Shown: positions 1-7,060 of the stretch, in pieces
Position numbering within the stretch: position 1 is the stretch's first letter
Layout of the letters: every line of letters begins with the position of its first letter
Source: Clostridiales bacterium UBA1390
GTDB lineage: Bacteria > Bacillota > Clostridia > Lachnospirales > Bianqueaceae
DNA length: 25,693 bases
Assembly (NCBI GenBank): GCA_002305315.1
Contig: DBQQ01000033.1
Coordinates: 508-26,200, forward strand
Direction: 5' to 3'
Notes under the pieces: generated by a model
Told to the model about the DNA's origin: nothing
The model's input: the letters and a program-made list of their open reading frames with translations, nothing else
The model's database searches: none
Position numbers and translations under genes: made by a program

Positions 1-240
1 TTTCCAGTCTCATGGGGACGGAGATGCCCCTCAGAATTATACGCAAAAATGAAATTCAGTAGAGTCTCTTCGCAGGATTGCGTATTATTCTGTAAAATTC
101 TTCCATTTCATGCTTCGTGGGGACGGAGATGCCCCTCAGAATTATACGCAAAAATGCAATTCAGGAGAGTCTCTTCGCAGGATTGCGTATAATTCTGTAA
201 AATTCTTCCATTTTAAGTCTCGCGGGGATGGAGATGTCGC
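1..240. repeat. 105-bp tandem repeat with internal inverted repeat
   Basis: Two full units and a partial third recur with a period of exactly 105 bp, each starting with GGGG at 14, 119 and 224. Units one and two differ at only three positions over about the first 95 bp; the third is visible only as a diverged GGGGATGGAGATG. Each unit holds an inverted repeat: CAGAATTATACGCA at 32-45 faces TGCGTATTATTCTG at 79-92 with one mismatch, and in unit two 137-150 faces 184-197 perfectly. A short GAGAGTCTC palindrome lies near the middle of the loop. The bases before the first unit resemble those before the others, so the array probably continues left of the window. No convincing gene lies in 1-306. 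It sits just downstream of the leftward isomerase gene, so it could act in that gene's 3' end or be a small non-coding repeat family. Confidence 0.85.
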
Positions 241-306
241 GCATCCACGATGCACATTTTGTGCGCAGTTCCTCAAGCTGCTATTTTTGAAGTGAATCCA
301 TTGTCG

Positions 307-1113
307 TCAGCACGAAGGGGAGGATTCTGCTTCAAAAATGGATTTTGCGTACTGCAGATCCTGCGCGATGTAGTAATCAGTGTTGGCAATATCTGTATAT
401 TCAGCGCACATACAGATGGGACCGGCGTATTTTTTCAAGCGCAATGCGTCGGCAACCTCGTGCCAGGAGGAGGCGCCTTGCGAGCCGGTCGTGAAATAGG
501 GCTTGTAGAGGGCCTGGGCGGCTTCGGGACCATTGATACGGCGCATGTACGCATTTTTGAGATTGACGAGAAGCAGATGGTCTCCCAGAATGTCCAGCGC
601 TTTTTTGGGGGGCTCGCCGGCCAGCGCGGAATGGGCAGCATCCCAGACGCCGCCGATCCAGCGCGGATCATAGCGAGCTAACAGGACCTTCAGCTCCATA
701 GGATGAAAAATACTGAAACCGTAATGATGCTGAACACCGACGGAGACGCCATATTTCTCGCAGAGCGGAAGCGCCGTGTCGAGTTCCTGCTGCGCATGGG
801 CGAGATTTTCCTGCCAGGACAGGGCAGGGTCCCCTGCGATCATGATGCGGATCAGTGGAATTTCCGCAGCCTGGCAGCCGGCAAAGACGGGTTCTGCAAT
901 AGTGCTCGCCACAGAAGTAATGGAAAGCCCATGCGCTCGCATCACGCGCGCGAATTGAGGCAACTCGCGTTCTGCGTGGTCAGGTTCTACTTGAAAACCT
1001 GGTCGCACCGGGAGCTCGATGCCATCAAAGTCAAGATTCGCGACATGTTCAGCGAGAGTATGAGCCTCCCTATGTTTCCAGGGTTTCGTAAATACGGACC
1101 AATGATATTGCAT
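307..1113 (-). CDS. Sugar phosphate isomerase/epimerase-like protein (xylose isomerase-like TIM barrel)
   Basis: This 268-residue cytoplasmic protein resembles the xylose isomerase-like TIM barrel / AP endonuclease 2 superfamily, whose members isomerise or epimerise sugars and sugar acids with a divalent metal. Visible matches are GIELPV (31-36), VWDAAH with likely metal ligands D158 and H161, and CAEY with E238. The site where many relatives carry a metal-binding Glu reads VQHH (127-130), so Gln may replace it. I chose ATG at 1113 because AAAGGA lies about 10 bases upstream; an in-frame GTG at 1122 would add three residues but sits almost on that ribosome site. It is transcribed away from the lyase operon from its own promoter. 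Context suggests a role in sugar or uronate catabolism, but the substrate is unknown. Confidence 0.8.
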   Translation of the reverse strand: MQYHWSVFTKPWKHREAHTLAEHVANLDFDGIELPVRPGFQVEPDHAERELPQFARVMRAHGLSITSVASTIAEPVFAGCQAAEIPLIRIMIAGDPALSWQENLAHAQQELDTALPLCEKYGVSVGVQHHYGFSIFHPMELKVLLARYDPRWIGGVWDAAHSALAGEPPKKALDILGDHLLLVNLKNAYMRRINGPEAAQALYKPYFTTGSQGASSWHEVADALRLKKYAGPICMCAEYTDIANTDYYIAQDLQYAKSIFEAESSPSC

Positions 1114-1141
1114 TCGTAACACATCCTTTCCTTTTTAGCTC

Positions 1142-1170
1142 AATATAAAGGAAGAAAGGGGAAAAGTCAA
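1142..1170 (-). promoter_or_regulatory. Promoter of the leftward isomerase gene
   Basis: Read on the minus strand, TTGACT (1170-1165) and TATATT (1147-1142) are separated by 17 bp. This is a near-consensus vegetative promoter about 30 bp upstream of the chosen start. Confidence 0.7.
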
Positions 1171-1212
1171 GGAAGATGAAAAGAAATGAAGATGGAGATT
1201 AAGGATTGTGGA

Positions 1213-1241
1213 TTGCATCTCGAGAGGAGATCGCGGATAAT
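1213..1241 (+). promoter_or_regulatory. Possible promoter of the lyase operon
   Basis: TTGCAT (1213-1218) and GATAAT (1236-1241) are spaced 17 bp apart, 30 bp before the dehydrogenase start. The -10 matches consensus at five of six positions but the -35 is weak, which would fit an activated promoter such as one controlled by the nearby AraC-type regulator (inference). Confidence 0.4.
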
Positions 1242-1271
1242 AGCAGTATCAACCGAGAGAGGGGAAAGGAT

Positions 1272-2291
1272 ATGGGGCACAGTAAAATAAAAGGTGTTTT
1301 TCTCGCGAATCCGGATGGCTTTCGGATTCGCTATGTCTTTGGGGCGGGCAGGCGAGAACAATATGAAAGAGTATTAGATCTATGTCCGGAGTTGATTTGC
1401 CGGGACAATCTGCAGAAGCATCGGGGTTTTCTACGGGAGACAGAGGTCATGATTGCCACGTGGGAAATGCCCAGACTGTCGGAAGCGGAGATTGCGGAGT
1501 ATTTTCCCAACCTGAAGCTGCTGATTTATGTGGCAGGATCTGTGCAGAAATTTGCCAGGTTGTATTTGCACCGAGGAGTACGCATTGCCAGTGCCTGGGG
1601 GGTGATGAGTATTCCTGTAGCGGAATGGACAGTGAGCGCCATCATTCATGCCAATAAGGGATTTTACAGATCCCTCGCCGTCTATCAAGAAAAAGAGTAC
1701 GACGAAGCACATTGGCAGATTCTGAAGGAATTTCCAGGTACGTATCATACGAAGGTAGGGATCCTGGGAGCCGGGATGATCGGTTCTCGTGTCATCGAAA
1801 TGCTGCGGGAATATGATGCAGAAGTCATGGTGTTTGATCCGTTTTTGTCAGAGGAAAAGGCAAAGAGATTGCAGATCGAGCGGACCTATTCGCTGGAAGA
1901 GATTTTCAGCAGATGCCAGACTATTTCCAATCATCTGGCCAACAATCCGCAGACTGTACATATGCTGGACTATTCACTGTTCTCACGGATGAAGCCGAAC
2001 GCGGCGTTTATCAATTCGGGTCGCGGCGCGCAGGTGGTGGAAGAGGATCTGATTCGAGCTCTGAAAGAAGAGCCGGATAGGACGGCAGTACTGGATGTGA
2101 CTTGGCCAGAGCAGGCGAAATCAGAGTTTCTGGCGATGTCCAATGTATTCTGTACACCGCATATCGCGGGCTTTGCGGCGGAGGAAGTGTTGCGCATGGC
2201 CGATGTGATGCTGGACGTATTGCGGGAATATCTGGACCATGGGAAATTGATGTATGAAGTCACGGAAGATATGTTAGAGACGATGGCATAG
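1272..2291 (+). CDS. D-isomer-specific 2-hydroxyacid dehydrogenase family protein
   Basis: This 339-residue cytoplasmic oxidoreductase should interconvert a 2-hydroxy acid and a 2-keto acid using NAD(P)H. The Rossmann motif is GAGMIG (166-171), with D189 at the end of the next strand suggesting NAD. The family signature appears as MKPNAAFINSGRG, and the usual catalytic trio fits R251, E280 (TWPE) and H297 (PHIAG). The ATG at 1272 is preferred because GAGGGG lies about 7 bases upstream; an in-frame TTG at 1206 would add 22 residues without a good ribosome site. It is the first gene of a unit with two lyases and an SDR enzyme; the next gene's ribosome site overlaps its stop codon. A role in reducing or oxidising a sugar-acid intermediate is inferred from context. 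Similarity to a named member such as glyoxylate or phosphoglycerate dehydrogenase cannot be fixed here. Confidence 0.85.
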   Translation: MGHSKIKGVFLANPDGFRIRYVFGAGRREQYERVLDLCPELICRDNLQKHRGFLRETEVMIATWEMPRLSEAEIAEYFPNLKLLIYVAGSVQKFARLYLHRGVRIASAWGVMSIPVAEWTVSAIIHANKGFYRSLAVYQEKEYDEAHWQILKEFPGTYHTKVGILGAGMIGSRVIEMLREYDAEVMVFDPFLSEEKAKRLQIERTYSLEEIFSRCQTISNHLANNPQTVHMLDYSLFSRMKPNAAFINSGRGAQVVEEDLIRALKEEPDRTAVLDVTWPEQAKSEFLAMSNVFCTPHIAGFAAEEVLRMADVMLDVLREYLDHGKLMYEVTEDMLETMA

Positions 2292-2303
2292 GAGGAACGG
2301 ACG

Positions 2304-3971
2304 ATGGAATGGATCGATGATGTAGAGGCTTTTCAGAGAAGGGCTGCGCAAAAAGAAGGAAAACAGCTCGTCGAAGAGATGAGGAAGACGGTGGGTGATT
2401 TTATGGAGCACTTTCAGGATGATCCTGAAGTGGAAAGTGGATGGGGACATGCGTATTTCTGTTCGGAATGCGGAAGTTTCCTGGAGATCAATCCGCAGGA
2501 TCCACATCATCATCGTTGCCCGCACTGCGGAAAGATTATGGAGGGGCCGGAATATGACGGCGCCTGGGTATATCTGTATCGATACGACGCGGTGATGTCG
2601 GCACTCGGCGCGGCGGTGCTGTACCGGATTACGAGGGAGGATGAGTATCTGGCGTATTTTCAGCGAGTGGTCGGTTTCTATGCAGAGAACTGGTATCGGT
2701 TCTGCGAACATGGACGTCATACCTGGCCTTCGGGAAATGGAAAGATCACGCCGCAGGCTCTCAATGAGGCGATCTTCCTGGTGAAGATCTGCACGGGACT
2801 TGCGCTGCTGATGGAAGATCTGCCGACGCAGTTTCTGGAGCAGGTCAAGGCGTGGTTCCTGCTGCCCTGCGCGTATTTTCTTGACGTCCAGAAACGCAGG
2901 ATTCACAACATTCCCTGTTGGATCAATGCGGCCGTCGGTACGGCAGGCCTCATGACCGGACAGGACGACCTGATCCAGAGAGCCTTTAGCCGACCCTTCG
3001 GTCTGTCGGATCAGGTGCGGGGTGGAGGCGTCACAGCCAGCGGATTTTGGTATGAAGGGTCGATACATTACCATTTCTTCACGCTGGAGGCGTTCATGAA
3101 CACGCTGTTATTTGCCCGCTTCTACGGGCAGGAGATTCCGCAAGAGGTGACAGAGCGCATCTACGGCATGCTGATCGCGCCGTGCCAGTATGCCTTCTCG
3201 AATGGGGAGCTGCCGAATCCCAATGATGGATGGCCCAATCTGAACCTGAAAACCTATTCCTTTATCTATGAAATGGGAGCCAGAATTTTCCGGGAGGATG
3301 CGGAGAAGGGCAGGCATTTGGCAGCGCTCTCGGCAAAGATTCGCCAGTTACCGATCCAGAGGGTGGCGGTGCCGTTGTCCTACCCTACGTACGCAGGGGA
3401 TACGAGTCTGGAATGGCTTTTGTACGCGCAGGAAGCGGAGGAGGCGGAAATAGAGAAGATCCCGTATTTCCAGCATTCCTATGTGTTTGAGGCCTCTCAG
3501 TTTGCCACTCTGAAGACAAAGCGCGTGGAAGTATTCTATAAATTCGGACATTGTACCGCCAGCCACGCGCACCCTGACAAGATGAATGTGGAGATTCGGG
3601 CCTTTGGTCAGCGAGTCAGCCATGATCTTTCCAACTGCGGATATGCCGCGAAATTGTGCGCGGAGTTTCACAGAACGAGCGTTTCACACAACACTGTGGT
3701 CATGGATGGGAAGAATCATCCGACGACGGATCCGGGGCAATTACTTTCCTTTGATGGGAGAGAGATCAGCGCTAGGGCGCCGGAGGCCTATCCCGGCATT
3801 CATTTCGTTCGGAAGCTGCGGTTGGAGGACGATGTGTTTCACGACACGTTTCGCATAGAAAATCCGCAAAAACAGAGACACACCTGGGACTTCCTCCTGC
3901 ATTTGGATGGATGTATTTTGGACATGCCGGAGACGGAATCGGGAGAGCTGGGATATCTTGAGAATGGATAG
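2304..3971 (+). CDS. Heparinase II/III-like polysaccharide lyase with zinc ribbon, cut short by an in-frame TAG
   Basis: As it stands this encodes 555 residues. The first 100 include a zinc-ribbon-like insert with C53xxC56 and C72xxC75 around HHH (68-70), followed by an alpha-helical part expected to form the toroid of this lyase superfamily. A heparinase II/III-like beta domain starts near residue 395, with ASHAHPD (H421, H423, D425) and HRTSVSHNTVVMDG (H456, H462, N463). The family cleaves uronic-acid polysaccharides or oligosaccharides by beta-elimination. No signal peptide is visible, so action in the cytoplasm on imported oligosaccharides is likely. GGAGG at 2291-2295 supports the ATG at 2304. 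The TAG at 3969-3971 interrupts a frame that stays open for 81 more codons of lyase-like C-terminus, so the protein is probably truncated or the base is an error. Exact family and substrate are unknown. Confidence 0.85.
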   Translation: MEWIDDVEAFQRRAAQKEGKQLVEEMRKTVGDFMEHFQDDPEVESGWGHAYFCSECGSFLEINPQDPHHHRCPHCGKIMEGPEYDGAWVYLYRYDAVMSALGAAVLYRITREDEYLAYFQRVVGFYAENWYRFCEHGRHTWPSGNGKITPQALNEAIFLVKICTGLALLMEDLPTQFLEQVKAWFLLPCAYFLDVQKRRIHNIPCWINAAVGTAGLMTGQDDLIQRAFSRPFGLSDQVRGGGVTASGFWYEGSIHYHFFTLEAFMNTLLFARFYGQEIPQEVTERIYGMLIAPCQYAFSNGELPNPNDGWPNLNLKTYSFIYEMGARIFREDAEKGRHLAALSAKIRQLPIQRVAVPLSYPTYAGDTSLEWLLYAQEAEEAEIEKIPYFQHSYVFEASQFATLKTKRVEVFYKFGHCTASHAHPDKMNVEIRAFGQRVSHDLSNCGYAAKLCAEFHRTSVSHNTVVMDGKNHPTTDPGQLLSFDGREISARAPEAYPGIHFVRKLRLEDDVFHDTFRIENPQKQRHTWDFLLHLDGCILDMPETESGELGYLENG

Positions 3972-4217
3972 GTCTATCTGCACAACCCCAGGAGGGTGCG
4001 TGCAAAAGAAGAACTCTGTCTGCACTGGGAGTTTGCGGAGGGGGTAGAAGGGGAACAGCATCTCGTTCTAAAAGATCAGGAACTCTGGATCTGTGAGAGC
4101 CCGGATAATCCGCCGAGCAAGGAGAGAAACCGTGTAAGCCTGTTGGTTCGCAGTCGGGAAGAGGAACCAGCCTTTGAGCAGACATGGAAGTTTACACAGA
4201 AAGGGACGAAGACATGA
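3972..4217 (+). pseudogene. C-terminal part of the lyase, separated by the TAG at 3969-3971
   Basis: The frame of the preceding lyase continues without a stop for 81 codons after the TAG and ends at the TGA 4215-4217, where it overlaps the next gene by four bases (ATGA). The encoded segment (VYLHNPRR through QKGTKT) looks like the C-terminal beta-sandwich strands expected to complete the lyase. There is no convincing separate ribosome site for it, although an internal ATG at 3996 exists. The original product would be about 637 residues, close in size to the 645-residue lyase that follows. Confidence 0.7.
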
Positions 4218-6151
4218 AATATCTGTATGTGACCGATTGGGAACCATTGAGAAAAGAGAAGGCGAGTGTACGAAAACGTCATTTCGCACGGTTGGCGGCA
4301 GAATGTGAGCGGTATGAAAAGCAGGAGCTTCCCCAGGAACATCCGCTTGCGAGCATTACCTATTATGGGATGGCCGCGGCCAACCTAGCCTTCCTGTATA
4401 AGCTGACGGGACAGAAGCGCTACTTGTGGGAAGCGCGCCGATGGATCTTTGCGGGAGTCGAATATCCCCATTGGGGAAGGGCGGTCAAGGTGGATGTGGA
4501 TTTGAGTGCCGCCTGGCTCCTCTTTGGTTACGGCCTTGCCTATAATTGGATTGGAGAAGACTTGTCGGCGCAGGATCGTCGGAAACTGCTGGAGAAGCTG
4601 ATCCTGCAGGGCGAGCGGATGTACCAGCACGCGAAAGAAGGAAAGGACTGGGCCTACGAATACTGGCAGAATCATAACTGGATTGATTATACGGGGTTGG
4701 CGGTGGCCGGGTATGCCATCCGAGATACGTATGCGCCCGCGGGGGAATGGATACAGAGATGCCGGGAGAATTTTGAGAGAGTATACGCGCTCTTACCGGA
4801 GGACGGCAGCGATTATGAAGGGGTCGTATACTGGCGTTACGGTGTGGTATGGCTGTTTCTATATGCGGAACTTAGCAGGCAGCAGGAGGGAATCGACTGG
4901 TTCCAGACATCGGATTTTCTGCGCAACACCTTTTTCTATCGGCTGTACATGCTGGGGCCGGATCGAGTGCATAACTTTAATTTCGGTGACTGTCATGACC
5001 GCCTGAGCGGACATATCCCCTGTCTATATTATAAAGTAGCCAGCGAGTATCGTAACGGGTATGCCATGACGCTGGCGGAGGAGGTGCTGACAGAGCATCT
5101 GTATCAGGAGGGGTACGAGAGCGGTGTGAAACCGGGAATTTTGCCGGAAGCCTTCTTGGAATACCTCTGGTACGATCCGACTGTAGTGGCAAAGCCTTTG
5201 GAAGAGCTGCCTGCCTGGCGGTACTTTGCTGATCTGGGTTTGTTCTCCCATAGAACATCCTGGGACAAAGAGAGCGTGGCGTTTGCCTGTCAGTGTGCGC
5301 CCGGGGGCGGTTGGAAACAATGGAGGATCGGACACGGAGACGAGGAGCCCAAAGGGGTTCTGGCGCTGGGACACCATCATCCGGATGCCGGTAGTTTTCT
5401 GATGATTCGAGGAAGGGATTACCTGGTTGTGGATGAAGGATATTCCGGAGACAAGAAAACGGAACACCATAACGTCGTCCTGGTGGATGGGCAGGGATAC
5501 TGCGGTGACGGCGGATACGACGCACACAGGCGACTGGGGAAGGATCAGACGCCCAAGGTACTCGCCATGGATACCTGTGAAAAGGGATTTTATTTTTGCG
5601 CGGATACGGCAAAACTCTATGCACCGGAATTGAGGATGAGGCAGGTGAGAAGAGAAATCTTTTCTACACATAAGGGCTGGATTTTGATTGCGGATACGAT
5701 ATCTTCCATGTTGCCACATACCTACACCTGGCTTCTGCACAGCGATACACAGCCTGTCAACATGGGCGAATACTATCGGATTGAGAACGCCGCGTCCTGG
5801 CTGAGGATCTATCCAGGCGAACAGGAACTCCGATATGGGATCCTGCTGATGCGCAATGAAGCCAATGTCACGAGTCAGGAACCGGATAATATCGTATGCA
5901 CCAGGCTCTATACGCTGTGTCAGGAGAACAAACTGCCGGCAACGCAGATGACATTCATCAATGTGTTGATACCGGGCGGAGAGGAAGCGAAAGAAGTCCT
6001 GGTTTGGATAGAGAGTACACAAAATGGATATAGTGTTCGGATTGGAGAAGAACGGGTGCAGTGGAGTCCGGAGAGAACCATTATCATGACCCAGGCGGGG
6101 CGCTGGGAAACGAAGGCCCCTAAAATAGACGCAAAGGAGACAGAACAATGA
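4214..6151 (+). CDS. Heparinase II/III-like polysaccharide lyase
   Basis: This 645-residue protein has the two-part layout of heparinase II/III-like and oligoalginate lyases. An N-terminal helical toroid contains NHNW (N153, H154), a usual active-site pair in the superfamily, and LPEDGSDYEGVVYW. A beta domain contains GHHHPDAGSF (H387-H389) and EHHNVVLVDG (H418, H419, N420). Such enzymes split uronate-containing chains by beta-elimination, leaving a 4,5-unsaturated uronate. No signal peptide or zinc ribbon is seen, so it probably works in the cytoplasm. I chose the ATG at 4214 because AAAGGGA precedes it and it overlaps the previous stop as ATGA, indicating translational coupling; an upstream in-frame ATG at 4184 has no such support. 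It overlaps the SDR gene by four bases too. It is not closely similar to the first lyase by eye, so the two may act on different linkages. Confidence 0.87.
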   Translation: MKYLYVTDWEPLRKEKASVRKRHFARLAAECERYEKQELPQEHPLASITYYGMAAANLAFLYKLTGQKRYLWEARRWIFAGVEYPHWGRAVKVDVDLSAAWLLFGYGLAYNWIGEDLSAQDRRKLLEKLILQGERMYQHAKEGKDWAYEYWQNHNWIDYTGLAVAGYAIRDTYAPAGEWIQRCRENFERVYALLPEDGSDYEGVVYWRYGVVWLFLYAELSRQQEGIDWFQTSDFLRNTFFYRLYMLGPDRVHNFNFGDCHDRLSGHIPCLYYKVASEYRNGYAMTLAEEVLTEHLYQEGYESGVKPGILPEAFLEYLWYDPTVVAKPLEELPAWRYFADLGLFSHRTSWDKESVAFACQCAPGGGWKQWRIGHGDEEPKGVLALGHHHPDAGSFLMIRGRDYLVVDEGYSGDKKTEHHNVVLVDGQGYCGDGGYDAHRRLGKDQTPKVLAMDTCEKGFYFCADTAKLYAPELRMRQVRREIFSTHKGWILIADTISSMLPHTYTWLLHSDTQPVNMGEYYRIENAASWLRIYPGEQELRYGILLMRNEANVTSQEPDNIVCTRLYTLCQENKLPATQMTFINVLIPGGEEAKEVLVWIESTQNGYSVRIGEERVQWSPERTIIMTQAGRWETKAPKIDAKETEQ

Positions 6152-6903
6152 GTCAGAAAGTGTTATTGATCACAGGAGCCGCCAGCGGCATTGGATGGTG
6201 TACCTGCAAACTATTTGGGCGGAACGGATATGCCGTCGCCTTCAACGATTATAACGCGGAGCATGGAGAAAAGCTTTTAGCGGAGCTAGAGGATGCGGGC
6301 GTGCGAGCGGCCTTCTATCCGGGAGATGTCACCGACGAGACAAGGGTCAATGAGATCGTAGCGCAGTGCCTGGCGGACTTTGGACGGATCGATGTGCTGA
6401 TCAACAACGCGGGAGGGCTTGGTGGCCGGAGTAAGATCGATGAGATGAGTACGGAGTTTTATAATCATGTCATGGATCTGAACATGACCAGCGCCTTTTA
6501 TGTCACAAGAGCAGCGGTACCCGCGCTTAAGAAAGCTGGCGCGGAACATGGAAATGCTTCTATCATCAACATTACCTCGATCGCGGCCTATAACGGCGGT
6601 GGCCCGGGAGCTTCCGTCTATGCGGCTTCGAAGGCGGCGGTTCTGGGGTGGTCCAAGGGCCTGGCCAAGGAGTTGATTGGCGCAGGCATTCGGGTTAATC
6701 TGATCTCTCCGGGAACCATCGACACGCCGTTCCACAGCGCTACCGCCCGGGAGATCGTGGAATCTTGGAAGAAGGATATCCCAGCAGGACGTCTGGGAGA
6801 TCCGCAGGAAGTCGCAAACGTGCTGGAATTTCTCGTCAGCGAGAAGGCCAGCTATCTGGTGGGGGAAGTCGTCCAGATCAATGGCGGCCAGATGATGGAT
6901 TAA
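6148..6903 (+). CDS. SDR family oxidoreductase
   Basis: This 251-residue classical short-chain dehydrogenase/reductase has the cofactor motif TGAASGIG (9-16), NNAG (86-89), N112, and the catalytic S144, Y158 and K162 in YAASK. D34 at the end of the second strand favours NAD(H) over NADP(H). Its stop-start overlap with the lyase (ATGA) and AAAGGAG upstream show it is the last cistron of the operon. After uronate lyases, an SDR often reduces the 4-deoxy-5-keto uronate product or acts like KduD on 2-keto-3-deoxygluconate intermediates. Either role fits here, but the substrate is inferred from context only. Confidence 0.87.
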   Translation: MSQKVLLITGAASGIGWCTCKLFGRNGYAVAFNDYNAEHGEKLLAELEDAGVRAAFYPGDVTDETRVNEIVAQCLADFGRIDVLINNAGGLGGRSKIDEMSTEFYNHVMDLNMTSAFYVTRAAVPALKKAGAEHGNASIINITSIAAYNGGGPGASVYAASKAAVLGWSKGLAKELIGAGIRVNLISPGTIDTPFHSATAREIVESWKKDIPAGRLGDPQEVANVLEFLVSEKASYLVGEVVQINGGQMMD

Positions 6904-6918
6904 AAGAGCAGCGTTGCC

Positions 6919-6955
6919 AACTCCCTTCCGTCCGGGATGACGGAGGGGAGTTTTT
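6919..6955 (+). terminator. Rho-independent terminator after the lyase operon
   Basis: A 14-bp stem with one G-T pair (6919-6932 with 6939-6952) encloses a six-base loop and runs into TTTTT. It separates the lyase operon from the regulator gene. Confidence 0.9.
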
Positions 6956-6992
6956 CGAAAGGGGCGCGGAAAAAAAGAAGCAAATCTGATTC

Positions 6993-7022
6993 TTGCCAAG
7001 CGAAAAGCAAAAAGGATATAAT
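6993..7022 (+). promoter_or_regulatory. Promoter of the AraC-type regulator
   Basis: TTGCCA (6993-6998) and a perfect TATAAT (7017-7022) are 18 bp apart, about 40 bp upstream of the regulator start. GGAG in the leader serves as ribosome site. Confidence 0.75.
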
Positions 7023-7060
7023 AACAGGGGATAAAATTTCGGGAAATCGGAGAAAAAGCC

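Noticed and set aside
1..240. CRISPR array
   Set aside because: The 105-bp units are contiguous and near-identical throughout, with no unique spacers.
250..681. Plus-strand open frame covering the end of the isomerase gene
   Set aside because: It overlaps a well-supported minus-strand gene and has no recognisable content.
3969..3971. TAG as pyrrolysine or a reassigned codon
   Set aside because: Several genes in the window end in TAG and no pyl gene or recoding signal is visible.
5024..6148. 374-codon open frame opposite the second lyase
   Set aside because: Low-complexity shadow with no start signals.
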